Shown: piece after piece, positions 1-12,927 of the stretch | Layout: every line of letters begins with the position of its first letter | Numbering within the stretch: the stretch's first letter is position 1 | Assembly: GCA_030533445.1 (NCBI GenBank) | Contig: JARPUW010000025.1 | Span: 186,001-250,000, forward strand | DNA length: 64,000 nucleotides | Source: Cyprinodon diabolis | Lineage: Eukaryota > Chordata > Actinopteri > Cyprinodontiformes > Cyprinodontidae | Reading direction: 5' to 3' | Notes under the pieces: generated by a model | Seen by the model: only the letters and a program-made list of their open reading frames with translations | What the model was told of the DNA's origin: nothing | The model's database searches: none | Position numbers and translations under genes: made by a program

Positions 1-178
1 CTAGAGCTGAAAACTAACAATATAAAGTAGATTTAAGCAGATGTTTTTGGTTCCAAGCTTCAAAACAGAAGGTTGAGGCCAAAACGCCCTTTTCAAAGTG
101 AGATAATGCCATTTTGGCCTCTGGAGTTGTAACAGACAAACCATTAATGATACAGCCATGATCTTTTCTGGCAATCAT
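1..178. repeat. First complete satellite monomer (178-bp form), reference copy
   Basis: This monomer carries the extra G of the long form but has GGTTCC rather than the usual linked GGTTACAAG, so it is a recombinant or mosaic type. It also has CGCCC instead of CGCTC and CAAAGTG instead of CACAGTG. The same combination is seen in the monomers at 7271 and 12235, which identifies it as a marker monomer of the higher-order repeat. A substitution at position 35 (A instead of G) is private to this copy. Confidence 0.95.
75..121. repeat. Inverted repeat within the satellite monomer (10-bp arms, 27-nt loop), representative copy
   Basis: GAGGCCAAAA at 75-84 is the exact reverse complement of TTTTGGCCTC at 112-121, separated by 27 bases. 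It recurs in essentially every 177-bp monomer of arrays 1 and 3, at monomer positions 74-83 and 111-120 of the 177-bp form. The arms are conserved while many variants lie outside them (positions near 44-52, 66 and 71) or in the loop (CTCTTTT/CTCATTT). Rare changes hit an arm, for example GGCGTCTGG in the monomer at 3725. Such a dyad could extrude a cruciform or fold as a hairpin in a transcript. That function is inference. Confidence 0.9.
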
Positions 179-2928
179 CTAGAGCTGAAAACTAACAATA
201 TAAAGTAGATTTGAGCAGATGTTTTTGGTTCCAAGCTTCAAAACAGAAGTTGAGGCCAAAACGCTCTTTTCACAGTGAGATAATGCCATTTTGGCCTCTG
301 GAGTTGTAACAGACAAACCATTAATGATACAGCCATGATCTTTTCTGGCAATCATCTAGAGCTGAAAACTAACAATATAAAGTAGATTTGAGCAGATGTT
401 TTTGGTTACAAGCTTCAAAACAGAAGGTTGAGGCCAAAACGCTCTTTTCACAGTGAGATAATGCCATTTTGGCCTCTGGAGTTGTAACAGACAAACCATT
501 AATGATACAGCCATGATCTTTTCTGGCAATCATCTAGAGCTGAAAACTAACAATATAAAGTAGATTTGAGCAGATGTTTATGGTTTCAAGCTTCAAAACA
601 GAAGTTGAGGCCAAAACGCTCATTTCACAGTGAGATAATGCCATTTTGGCCTCTGGAGTTGTAACAGACAAACCATTAATGATACAGCCATGAACTTTTC
701 TGGCAATCATCTAGTGCTGAAAACTAACAATATAAAGTAGATTTGAGCAGATGTTTTTGGTTCCAAGCTTCAAAACAGAAGTTGAGGCCAAAACGCTCTT
801 TTCACAGTGAGATAATGCCATTTTGGCCTCTGGAGTTGTAACAGACAAACCATTAATGATACAGCCATGATCTTTTCTGGCAATCATCTAGAGCTGAAAA
901 CTAACAATATAAAGTAGATTTGAGCAGATGTTTTTGGTTCCAAGCTTCAAAACAGAAGTTGAGGCCAAAACGCTCTTTTCACAGTGAGATAATGCCATTT
1001 TGGCCTCTGGAGTTGTAACAGACAAACCATTAATGATACAGCCATGATCTTTTCTGGCAATCATCTAGAGCTGAAAACTAACAATATAAAGTAGATTTGA
1101 GCAGATGTTTTTGGTTACAAGCTTCAAAACAGAAGGTTGAGGCCAAAACGCTCTTTTCACGGTGAGATAGTGCCATTTTGGCCTCTGGAGTTGTAACAGA
1201 CAAACCATTAATGATACAGCCATGATCTTTTCTGGCAATCATCTAGAGCTGAAAACTAACAATATAAAGTAGATTTGAGCAGATGTTTTTGCTTCCAAGC
1301 TTCAAATCAGAAGTTGAGGCCAAAACGCTCATTTCACAGTGAGATAATGCCATTTTGGCCTCTGGAGTTGTAACAGACAAACCATTAATGATACAGCCAT
1401 GATCTTTTCTGGCAATCATCTAGAGCTGAAAACTAACAATATAAAGTAGATTTGAGCAGATGTTTTTGGTTACAAGCTTCAAAACAGAAGGTTGAGGCCA
1501 AAACGCTCTTTTCACAGTGAGATAATGCCATTTTGGCCTCTGGAGTTGTAACAGACAAACCATTAATGATACAGCCATGATCTTTTCTGGCAATCATCTA
1601 GAGCTGAAAACTAACAATATAAAGTAGATTTGAGCAGATGTTTATGGTTCCAAGCTTCAAAACAGAAGTTGAGGCCAAAACGCTCATTTCACAGTGAGAT
1701 AATGCCATTTTGGCCTCTGGAGTTGTAACAGACAAACCATGAATGATACAGCCATGATCTTTTCTGGCAATCATCTAGAGCTGAAAACTAACAATAGAAA
1801 GTAGATATGAGCAGATGTTTTTGGTTCCAAGCTTCAAAACAGAAGTTGAGGCCAAAACGCTCTTTTCACAGTGAGATAATGCCATTTTGGCCTCTGGAGT
1901 TGTAACAGACAAACCATTAATGATACAGCCATGATCTTTTCTGGCAATCATCTAGTGCTGAAAACTAACAATATAAAGTAGATTTGAGCAGATGTTTTTG
2001 GTTCCAAGCTTCAAAACAGAAGTTGAGGCCAAAACGCTCTTTTCACAGTGAGATAATGCCATTTTGGCCTCTGGAGTTGTAACAGACAAACCATTAATGA
2101 TACAGCCATGATCTTTTCTGGCAATCATCTAGAGCTGAAAACTAACAATATAAAGTAGATTTGAGCAGATGTTTTTGCTTCCAAGCTTCAAATCAGAAGT
2201 TGAGGCCAAAACGCTCATTTCACAGTGAGATAATGCCATTTTGGCCTCTGGAGTTGTAACAGACAAACCATTAATGATACAGCCATGATCTTTTCTGGCA
2301 ATCATCTAGAGCTGAAAACTAACAATATAAAGTAGATTTGAGCAGATGTTTTTGGTTACAAGCTTCAAAACAGAAGGTTGAGGCCAAAACGCTCTTTTCA
2401 CAGTGAGATAATGCCATTTTGGCCTCTGGAGTTGTAACAGACAAACCATTAATGATACAGCCATGATCTTTTCTGGCAATCATCTAGAGCTGAAAACTAA
2501 CAATATAAAGTAGATTTGAGCAGAAGTTTTTGGTTCCAAGCTTCAAAACAGAAGTTGAGGCCAAAACGCTCATTTCACAGTGAGATAATGCCATTTTGGC
2601 CTCTGGAGTTGTAACAGACAAACCATTAATGATACAGCCATGATCTTTTCTGGCAATCATCTAGAGCTGAAAACTAACAATATAAAGTAGATTTGAGCAG
2701 ATGTTTTTGGTTACAAGCTTCAAAACAGAAGGTTGAGGCCAAAACGCTCTTTTCACAGTGAGATAATGCCATTTTGGCCTCTGGAGTTGTAACAGACAAA
2801 CCATTAATGATACAGCCATGATCTTTTCTGGCAATCATCTAGAGCTGAAAACTAACAATATAAAGTAGATTTGAGCAGATGTTTTTGGTTACAAGCTTCA
2901 AAACAGAAGGTTGAGGCCAAAACGCTCT

Positions 2929-5900
2929 TTTCACAGTGAGATAATGCCATTTTGGCCTCTGGAGTTGTAACAGACAAACCATTAATGATACAGCCATGAT
3001 CTTTTCTGGCAATCATCTAGAGCTGAAAACTAACAATATAAAGTAGATTTGAGCAGAAGTTTTTGGTTCCAAGCTTCAAAACAGAAGTTGAGGCCAAAAC
3101 GCTCATTTCACAGTGAGATAATGCCATTTTGGCCTCTGGAGTTGTAACAGACAAACCATTAATGATACAGCCATGATCTTTTCTGGCAATCATCTACAGC
3201 TGAAAACTAACAATATAAAGTAGATTTGAGCAGATGTTTTTGGTTCCAAGCTTCAAAACAGAAGTTGAGGCCAAAACGCTCTTTTCACAGTGAGATAATG
3301 CCATTTTGGCCTCTAGAGTTGTAACAGACAAACCATTAATGATACAGCCATGATCTTTTCTGGCAATCATCTAGAGCTGAAAACTAACAATATAAAGTAG
3401 ATTTGAGCAGATGTTTTTGGTTCCAAGCTTCAAAACAGAAGTTGAGGCCAAAACGCTCTTTTCACAGTGAGATAATGCCATTTTGGCCTCTGGAGTTGTA
3501 ACAGACAAACCATTAATGATACAGCCATGATCTTTTCTGGCAATCATCTAGAGCTGAAAACTAACAATATAAAGTAGATTTGAGCAGATGTTTTTGGTTC
3601 CAAGCTTCAAAACAGAAGTTGAGGCCAAAACGCTCTTTTCACAGTGAGATAATGCCATTTTGGCCTCTGGAGTTGTAACAGACAAACCATTAATGATACA
3701 GCCATAATCTTTTCTGGCAATCATCTACAGCTAAAAACTAACAATATAAAGTAGATTTGAGCAGCTGTTTTTGGTTCCAAGCTTCAAATCAGAAGTTGAG
3801 GCCAAAACGCTCTTTTCACAGTGAGATAATGCCATTTTGGCGTCTGGAGTTGTAACAGACAAACCATTAATGATACAGCCATGATCTTTTCTGGCAATCA
3901 TCTAGAGCTGAAAACTAACAATATAAAGTAGATTTGAGCAGATGTTTTTGGTTCCAAGCTTCAAAACAGAAGTTGAGGCCAAAACGCTCTTTTCACAGTG
4001 AGATAATGCCATTTTGGCCTCTGGAGTTGTAACAGACAAACCATTAATGATACAGCCATGATCTTTTCTGGCAATCATCTAGAGCTGAAAACTAACAATA
4101 TAAAGTAGATTTGAGCAGATGTTTTTGGTTCCAAGCTTCAAATCAGAAGTTGAGGCCAAAACGCTCTTTTCACAGTGAGATAATGCCATTTTGGCCTCTG
4201 GAGTTGTAACAGACAAACCATTAATGATACAGCCATGATCTTTTCTGGCAATCATCTAGAGCTGAAAACGAACAATATAAAGTAGATTTGAGCAGATGTT
4301 TTTGGTTACAAGCTTCAAAACAGAAGGTTGAGGCCAAAACGCTCTTTTCACAGTGAGATAATGCCATTTTGGCCTCTGGAGTTGTAACAGACAAACCATT
4401 AATGATACAGCCATGATCTTTTCTGGCAATCATCTAGAGCTGAAAACTAACAATATAAAGTAGATTTGAGCAGATGTTTTTGCTTCCAAGCTTCAAATCA
4501 GAAGTTGAGGCCAAAACGCTCATTTCACAGTGAGATAATGCCATTTTGGCCTCTGGAGTTGTAACAGACAAACCATTAATGATACAGCCATGATCTTTTC
4601 TGACAATCATCTAGAGCTGAAAACAAACAATATAAAGTAGATTTGAGCAGATGTTTTTGGTTACAAGCTTCAAAACAGAAGGTTGAGGCCAAAACGCTCT
4701 TTTCACAGTGAGATAATGCCATTTTGGCCTCTGGAGTTGTAACAGACAAACCATTAATGATACAGCCATGATCTTTTCTGGCAATCATCTAGAGCTGAAA
4801 ACTAACAATATAAAGTAGATTTGAGCAGATGTTTATGGTTCCAAGCTTCAAAACAGAAGTTGAGGCCAAAACGCTCATTTCACAGTGAGATAATGCCATT
4901 TTGGCCTCTGGAGTTGTAACAGACAAACCATTAATGATACAGCCATGATCTTTTCTGGCAATCATCTAGTGCTGAAAACTAACAATATAAAGTAGATTTG
5001 AGCAGATGTTTTTGGTTCCAAGCTTCAAAACAGAAGTTGAGGCCAAAACGCTCTTTTCACAGTGAGATATTGCCATTTTGGCCTCTGGAGTTGTAACAGA
5101 CAAACCATTAATGATACAGCCATGATCTTTTCTGGCAATCATCTAGAGCTGAAAACTAACAATATAAAGTAGATTTGAGCAGAAGTTTTTGGTTCCAAGC
5201 TTCAAAACAGAAGTTGAGGCCAAAACGCTCTTTTCACAGTGAGATAATGCCATTTTGGCCTCTGGAGTTGTAACAGACAAACCATTAATGATACAGCCAT
5301 GATCTTTTCTGGCAATCATCTAGAGCTGAAAACTAACAATATAAAGTAGATTTGAGCAGATGTTTTTGGTTACAAGCTTCAAAACAGAAGGTTGAGGCCA
5401 AAACGCTCTTTTCACAGTGAGATAATGCCATTTTGGCCTCTGGAGTTGTAACAGACAAACCATTAATGATACAGCCATGATCTTTTCTGGCAATCATCTA
5501 GAGCTGAAAACTAACAATATAAAGTAGATTTGAGCAGATGTTTTTGGTTCCAAGCTTCAAAACAGAAGTTGAGGCCAAAACGCTCTTTTCACAGTGAGAT
5601 AATGCCATTTTGGCCTCTGGAGTTGTAACAGACAAACCATTAATGATACAGCCATGATCTTTTCTGGCAATCATCTAGAGCTGAAAACTAACAATATAAA
5701 GTAGATTTGAGCAGATGTTTTTGGTTACAAGCTTCAAAACAGAAGGTTGAGGCCAAAACGCTCTTTTCACAGTGAGATAATGCCATTTTGGCCTCTGGAG
5801 TTGTAACAGACAAACCATTAATGATACAGCCATGATCTTTTCTGGCAATCATCTAGAGCTGAAAACTAACAATATAAAGTAGATTTGAGCAGATGTTTAT

Positions 5901-7963
5901 GGTTCCAAGCTTCAAAACAGAAGTTGAGGCCAAAACGCTCATTTCACAGTGAGATAATGCCATTTTGGCCTCTGGAGTTGTAACAGACAAACCATTAATG
6001 ATACAGCCATGATCTTTTCTGGCAATCATCTAGTGCTGAAAACTAACAATATAAAGTAGATTTGAGCAGATGTTTTTGGTTCCAAGCTTCAAAACAGAAG
6101 TTGAGGCCAAAACGCTCTTTTCACAGTGAGATAATGCCATTTTGGCCTCTGGAGTTGTAACAGACAAACCATTAATGATACAGCCATGATCTTTTCTGGC
6201 AATCATCTAGAGCTGAAAACGAACAATATAAAGTAGATTTGAGCAGATGTTTTTGGTTACAAGCTTCAAAACAGAAGGTTGAGGCCAAAACGCTCTTTTC
6301 ACAGTGAGATAATGCCATTTTGGCCTCTGGAGTTGTAACAGACAAACCATTAATGATACAGCCATGATCTTTTCTGGCAATCATCTAGAGCTGAAAACTA
6401 ACAATATAAAGTAGATTTGAGCAGATGTTTTTGGTTCCAAGCTTCAAAACAGAAGTTGAGGCCAAAACGCTCTTTTCACAGTGAGATAATGCCATTTTGG
6501 CCTCTGGAGTTGTAACAGACAAACCATTAATGATACAGCCATGATCTTTTCTGGCAATCATCTAGAGCTGAAAACTAACAATATAAAGTAGATTTGAGCA
6601 GATGTTTTTGGTTCCAAGCTTCAAAACAGAAGTTGAGGCCAAAACGCTCTTTTCACAGTGAGATAATGCCATTTTGGCCTCTGGAGTTGTAACAGACAAA
6701 CCATTAATGATACAGCCATGATCTTTTCTGGCAATCATCTAGAGCTGAAAACTAACAATATAAAGTAGATTTGAGCAGATGTTTTTGGTTCCAAGCTTCA
6801 AAACAGAAGTTGAGGCCAAAACGCTCTTTTCACAGTGAGATAATGCCATTTTGGCCTCTGGAGTTGTAACAGAAAAACCATTAATGATACAGCCATGATC
6901 TTTTCTGGCAATCATCTAGAGCTGAAAACTAACAATATAAAGTAGATTTGAGCAGATGTTTTTGGTTCCAAGCTTCAAAACAGAAGGTTGAGGCCAAAAC
7001 GCCCTTTTCACAGTGAGATAATGCCATTTTGGCCTCTGGAGTTGTAACAGACAAACCATTAATGATACAGCCATGATCTTTTCTGGCAATCATCTAGAGC
7101 TGAAAACTAACAATATAAAGTAGATTTGAGCAGATGTTTTTGGTTCCAAGCTTCAAAACAGAAGTTGAGGCCAAAACGCTCTTTTCACAGTGAGATAATG
7201 CCATTTTGGCCTCTGGAGTTGTAACAGACAAACCATTAATGATACAGCCATGATCTTTTCTGGCAATCATCTAGAGCTGAAAACTAACAATATAAAGTAG
7301 ATTTGAGCAGATGTTTTTGGTTCCAAGCTTCAAAACAGAAGGTTGAGGCCAAAACGCCCTTTTCAAAGTGAGATAATGCCATTTTGGCCTCTGGAGTTGT
7401 AACAGACAAACCATTAATGATACAGCCATGATCTTTTCTGGCAATCATCTAGAGCTGAAAACTAACAATATAAAGTAGATTTGAGCAGATGTTTTTGGTT
7501 CCAAGCTTCAAAACAGAAGTTGAGGCCAAAACGCTCTTTTCACAGTGAGATAATGCCATTTTGGCCTCTGGAGTTGTAACAGACAAACCATTAATGATAC
7601 AGCCATGATCTTTTCTGGCAATCATCTAGAGCTGAAAACTAACAATATAAAGTAGATTTGAGCAGATGTTTTTGGTTACAAGCTTCAAAACAGAAGGTTG
7701 AGGCCAAAACGCTCTTTTCACAGTGAGATAATGCCATTTTGGCCTCTGGAGTTGTAACAGACAAACCATTAATGATACAGCCATGATCTTTTCTGGCAAT
7801 CATCTAGAGCTGAAAACTAACAATATAAAGTAGATTTGAGCAGATGTTTATGGTTCCAAGCTTCAAAACAGAAGTTGAGGCCAAAACGCTCATTTCACAG
7901 TGAGATAATGCCATTTTGGCCTCTGGAGTTGTAACAGACAAACCATTAATGATACAGCCATGA
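2929..7963. repeat. 4964-bp (28-monomer) higher-order repeat, first copy
   Basis: The segment matches 7893-12927 at a constant offset of 4964 bp. Marker positions agree exactly: CATCTACAG at 3191 and 8155, TCTGACAATC near 4600 and 9564, GATATTG near 5067 and 10031, and AGAAAAACC near 6871 and 11835. The three CGAAC/CAAAC monomers at 4221, 4576 and 6172 recur at 9185, 9540 and 11136. Identity breaks on the left at 2928 (CTCTTTT against CTCATTT) and on the right at 7964. The overlap of matching ends is that expected of a tandem duplication. Confidence 0.93.
3725..3901. repeat. Divergent marker monomer
   Basis: This monomer combines CTACAGCTAAAAAC at its start, GCAGCTG in place of GCAGATG, AAATCAG, and GGCGTCTGG in the right arm of the inverted repeat. 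The preceding monomer has CCATAATC. The set recurs together only at 8689-8865, exactly 4964 bp later, so it is a useful single-copy tag for the 28-monomer unit. CTACAG and CTAGTG both remove the XbaI site. Confidence 0.9.
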
Positions 7964-10900
7964 TCTTTTCTGGCAATCATCTAGAGCTGAAAACTAACAA
8001 TATAAAGTAGATTTGAGCAGAAGTTTTTGGTTCCAAGCTTCAAAACAGAAGTTGAGGCCAAAACGCTCATTTCACAGTGAGATAATGCCATTTTGGCCTC
8101 TGGAGTTGTAACAGACAAACCATTAATGATACAGCCATGATCTTTTCTGGCAATCATCTACAGCTGAAAACTAACAATATAAAGTAGATTTGAGCAGATG
8201 TTTTTGGTTCCAAGCTTCAAAACAGAAGTTGAGGCCAAAACGCTCTTTTCACAGTGAGATAATGCCATTTTGGCCTCTAGAGTTGTAACAGACAAACCAT
8301 TAATGATACAGCCATGATCTTTTCTGGCAATCATCTAGAGCTGAAAACTAACAATATAAAGTAGATTTGAGCAGATGTTTTTGGTTCCAAGCTTCAAAAC
8401 AGAAGTTGAGGCCAAAACGCTCTTTTCACAGTGAGATAATGCCATTTTGGCCTCTGGAGTTGTAACAGACAAACCATTAATGATACAGCCATGATCTTTT
8501 CTGGCAATCATCTAGAGCTGAAAACTAACAATATAAAGTAGATTTGAGCAGATGTTTTTGGTTCCAAGCTTCAAAACAGAAGTTGAGGCCAAAACGCTCT
8601 TTTCACAGTGAGATAATGCCATTTTGGCCTCTGGAGTTGTAACAGACAAACCATTAATGATACAGCCATAATCTTTTCTGGCAATCATCTACAGCTAAAA
8701 ACTAACAATATAAAGTAGATTTGAGCAGCTGTTTTTGGTTCCAAGCTTCAAATCAGAAGTTGAGGCCAAAACGCTCTTTTCACAGTGAGATAATGCCATT
8801 TTGGCGTCTGGAGTTGTAACAGACAAACCATTAATGATACAGCCATGATCTTTTCTGGCAATCATCTAGAGCTGAAAACTAACAATATAAAGTAGATTTG
8901 AGCAGATGTTTTTGGTTCCAAGCTTCAAAACAGAAGTTGAGGCCAAAACGCTCTTTTCACAGTGAGATAATGCCATTTTGGCCTCTGGAGTTGTAACAGA
9001 CAAACCATTAATGATACAGCCATGATCTTTTCTGGCAATCATCTAGAGCTGAAAACTAACAATATAAAGTAGATTTGAGCAGATGTTTTTGGTTCCAAGC
9101 TTCAAATCAGAAGTTGAGGCCAAAACGCTCTTTTCACAGTGAGATAATGCCATTTTGGCCTCTGGAGTTGTAACAGACAAACCATTAATGATACAGCCAT
9201 GATCTTTTCTGGCAATCATCTAGAGCTGAAAACGAACAATATAAAGTAGATTTGAGCAGATGTTTTTGGTTACAAGCTTCAAAACAGAAGGTTGAGGCCA
9301 AAACGCTCTTTTCACAGTGAGATAATGCCATTTTGGCCTCTGGAGTTGTAACAGACAAACCATTAATGATACAGCCATGATCTTTTCTGGCAATCATCTA
9401 GAGCTGAAAACTAACAATATAAAGTAGATTTGAGCAGATGTTTTTGCTTCCAAGCTTCAAATCAGAAGTTGAGGCCAAAACGCTCATTTCACAGTGAGAT
9501 AATGCCATTTTGGCCTCTGGAGTTGTAACAGACAAACCATTAATGATACAGCCATGATCTTTTCTGACAATCATCTAGAGCTGAAAACAAACAATATAAA
9601 GTAGATTTGAGCAGATGTTTTTGGTTACAAGCTTCAAAACAGAAGGTTGAGGCCAAAACGCTCTTTTCACAGTGAGATAATGCCATTTTGGCCTCTGGAG
9701 TTGTAACAGACAAACCATTAATGATACAGCCATGATCTTTTCTGGCAATCATCTAGAGCTGAAAACTAACAATATAAAGTAGATTTGAGCAGATGTTTAT
9801 GGTTCCAAGCTTCAAAACAGAAGTTGAGGCCAAAACGCTCATTTCACAGTGAGATAATGCCATTTTGGCCTCTGGAGTTGTAACAGACAAACCATTAATG
9901 ATACAGCCATGATCTTTTCTGGCAATCATCTAGTGCTGAAAACTAACAATATAAAGTAGATTTGAGCAGATGTTTTTGGTTCCAAGCTTCAAAACAGAAG
10001 TTGAGGCCAAAACGCTCTTTTCACAGTGAGATATTGCCATTTTGGCCTCTGGAGTTGTAACAGACAAACCATTAATGATACAGCCATGATCTTTTCTGGC
10101 AATCATCTAGAGCTGAAAACTAACAATATAAAGTAGATTTGAGCAGAAGTTTTTGGTTCCAAGCTTCAAAACAGAAGTTGAGGCCAAAACGCTCTTTTCA
10201 CAGTGAGATAATGCCATTTTGGCCTCTGGAGTTGTAACAGACAAACCATTAATGATACAGCCATGATCTTTTCTGGCAATCATCTAGAGCTGAAAACTAA
10301 CAATATAAAGTAGATTTGAGCAGATGTTTTTGGTTACAAGCTTCAAAACAGAAGGTTGAGGCCAAAACGCTCTTTTCACAGTGAGATAATGCCATTTTGG
10401 CCTCTGGAGTTGTAACAGACAAACCATTAATGATACAGCCATGATCTTTTCTGGCAATCATCTAGAGCTGAAAACTAACAATATAAAGTAGATTTGAGCA
10501 GATGTTTTTGGTTCCAAGCTTCAAAACAGAAGTTGAGGCCAAAACGCTCTTTTCACAGTGAGATAATGCCATTTTGGCCTCTGGAGTTGTAACAGACAAA
10601 CCATTAATGATACAGCCATGATCTTTTCTGGCAATCATCTAGAGCTGAAAACTAACAATATAAAGTAGATTTGAGCAGATGTTTTTGGTTACAAGCTTCA
10701 AAACAGAAGGTTGAGGCCAAAACGCTCTTTTCACAGTGAGATAATGCCATTTTGGCCTCTGGAGTTGTAACAGACAAACCATTAATGATACAGCCATGAT
10801 CTTTTCTGGCAATCATCTAGAGCTGAAAACTAACAATATAAAGTAGATTTGAGCAGATGTTTATGGTTCCAAGCTTCAAAACAGAAGTTGAGGCCAAAAC

Positions 10901-12927
10901 GCTCATTTCACAGTGAGATAATGCCATTTTGGCCTCTGGAGTTGTAACAGACAAACCATTAATGATACAGCCATGATCTTTTCTGGCAATCATCTAGTGC
11001 TGAAAACTAACAATATAAAGTAGATTTGAGCAGATGTTTTTGGTTCCAAGCTTCAAAACAGAAGTTGAGGCCAAAACGCTCTTTTCACAGTGAGATAATG
11101 CCATTTTGGCCTCTGGAGTTGTAACAGACAAACCATTAATGATACAGCCATGATCTTTTCTGGCAATCATCTAGAGCTGAAAACGAACAATATAAAGTAG
11201 ATTTGAGCAGATGTTTTTGGTTACAAGCTTCAAAACAGAAGGTTGAGGCCAAAACGCTCTTTTCACAGTGAGATAATGCCATTTTGGCCTCTGGAGTTGT
11301 AACAGACAAACCATTAATGATACAGCCATGATCTTTTCTGGCAATCATCTAGAGCTGAAAACTAACAATATAAAGTAGATTTGAGCAGATGTTTTTGGTT
11401 CCAAGCTTCAAAACAGAAGTTGAGGCCAAAACGCTCTTTTCACAGTGAGATAATGCCATTTTGGCCTCTGGAGTTGTAACAGACAAACCATTAATGATAC
11501 AGCCATGATCTTTTCTGGCAATCATCTAGAGCTGAAAACTAACAATATAAAGTAGATTTGAGCAGATGTTTTTGGTTCCAAGCTTCAAAACAGAAGTTGA
11601 GGCCAAAACGCTCTTTTCACAGTGAGATAATGCCATTTTGGCCTCTGGAGTTGTAACAGACAAACCATTAATGATACAGCCATGATCTTTTCTGGCAATC
11701 ATCTAGAGCTGAAAACTAACAATATAAAGTAGATTTGAGCAGATGTTTTTGGTTCCAAGCTTCAAAACAGAAGTTGAGGCCAAAACGCTCTTTTCACAGT
11801 GAGATAATGCCATTTTGGCCTCTGGAGTTGTAACAGAAAAACCATTAATGATACAGCCATGATCTTTTCTGGCAATCATCTAGAGCTGAAAACTAACAAT
11901 ATAAAGTAGATTTGAGCAGATGTTTTTGGTTCCAAGCTTCAAAACAGAAGGTTGAGGCCAAAACGCCCTTTTCACAGTGAGATAATGCCATTTTGGCCTC
12001 TGGAGTTGTAACAGACAAACCATTAATGATACAGCCATGATCTTTTCTGGCAATCATCTAGAGCTGAAAACTAACAATATAAAGTAGATTTGAGCAGATG
12101 TTTTTGGTTCCAAGCTTCAAAACAGAAGTTGAGGCCAAAACGCTCTTTTCACAGTGAGATAATGCCATTTTGGCCTCTGGAGTTGTAACAGACAAACCAT
12201 TAATGATACAGCCATGATCTTTTCTGGCAATCATCTAGAGCTGAAAACTAACAATATAAAGTAGATTTGAGCAGATGTTTTTGGTTCCAAGCTTCAAAAC
12301 AGAAGGTTGAGGCCAAAACGCCCTTTTCAAAGTGAGATAATGCCATTTTGGCCTCTGGAGTTGTAACAGACAAACCATTAATGATACAGCCATGATCTTT
12401 TCTGGCAATCATCTAGAGCTGAAAACTAACAATATAAAGTAGATTTGAGCAGATGTTTTTGGTTCCAAGCTTCAAAACAGAAGTTGAGGCCAAAACGCTC
12501 TTTTCACAGTGAGATAATGCCATTTTGGCCTCTGGAGTTGTAACAGACAAACCATTAATGATACAGCCATGATCTTTTCTGGCAATCATCTAGAGCTGAA
12601 AACTAACAATATAAAGTAGATTTGAGCAGATGTTTTTGGTTACAAGCTTCAAAACAGAAGGTTGAGGCCAAAACGCTCTTTTCACAGTGAGATAATGCCA
12701 TTTTGGCCTCTGGAGTTGTAACAGACAAACCATTAATGATACAGCCATGATCTTTTCTGGCAATCATCTAGAGCTGAAAACTAACAATATAAAGTAGATT
12801 TGAGCAGATGTTTATGGTTCCAAGCTTCAAAACAGAAGTTGAGGCCAAAACGCTCATTTCACAGTGAGATAATGCCATTTTGGCCTCTGGAGTTGTAACA
12901 GACAAACCATTAATGATACAGCCATGA
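7893..12927. repeat. 4964-bp (28-monomer) higher-order repeat, second copy
   Basis: This is the tandem counterpart of 2929-7963. I found no clear difference between the copies by eye over about 5 kb, so either the duplication is very recent, or homogenisation is strong, or the assembler has expanded one copy. The match ends at 12928, where CATGAAC replaces CATGATC. Confidence 0.93.
8689..8865. repeat. Divergent marker monomer, second copy
   Basis: Same variant combination as 3725-3901, including the arm mutation GGCGTCTGG, at an offset of 4964 bp. Confidence 0.9.

Larger units (their letters stand above)
1..1871. repeat. Higher-order repeat segment, copy 1 (returns 12234 bp downstream)
   Basis: Marker variants here reappear in order at +12234 bp: CGCCC with CAAAGTG (81 and 12315), CATGAAC with CTAGTG (near 694 and 12928), CACG with GATAG (1161 and 13395), GCTTCC with AAATCAG (1291 and 13525), and CCATGAATG (1741 and 13975). 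Differences noticed are at 35/12269 and 1162/13396. The match ends only because the downstream copy runs into the gap at 14106. The offset is 69 monomers. Confidence 0.9.

Noticed and set aside
20..30. TATAAAG in every monomer as a TATA box
   Set aside because: The sequence is AT-rich, so the match is weak evidence, and there is no associated gene or initiator. Satellite transcription is possible but not shown.
48..60. GGTTCCAAGCT resembles a tRNA B box, which might mean a tRNA-derived SINE origin
   Set aside because: Two consensus positions mismatch, no convincing A box lies at the right distance upstream, and common variants (GGTTACAAG, GCTTCC) destroy it.
91..140. CACAGTG in each monomer resembles a V(D)J recombination signal heptamer, with ACAAACC downstream
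   Set aside because: The A-rich element lies about 35 bases away and not 12 or 23, and it does not match the nonamer well. The motif is likely chance.
4221..4433. 70-residue reverse-strand open reading frame repeated about twenty times in the window
   Set aside because: It spans slightly more than one satellite monomer, begins and ends in the same monomer sequence, and exists only where a variant removes a stop. There is no coding context, and no homology that I recognise.
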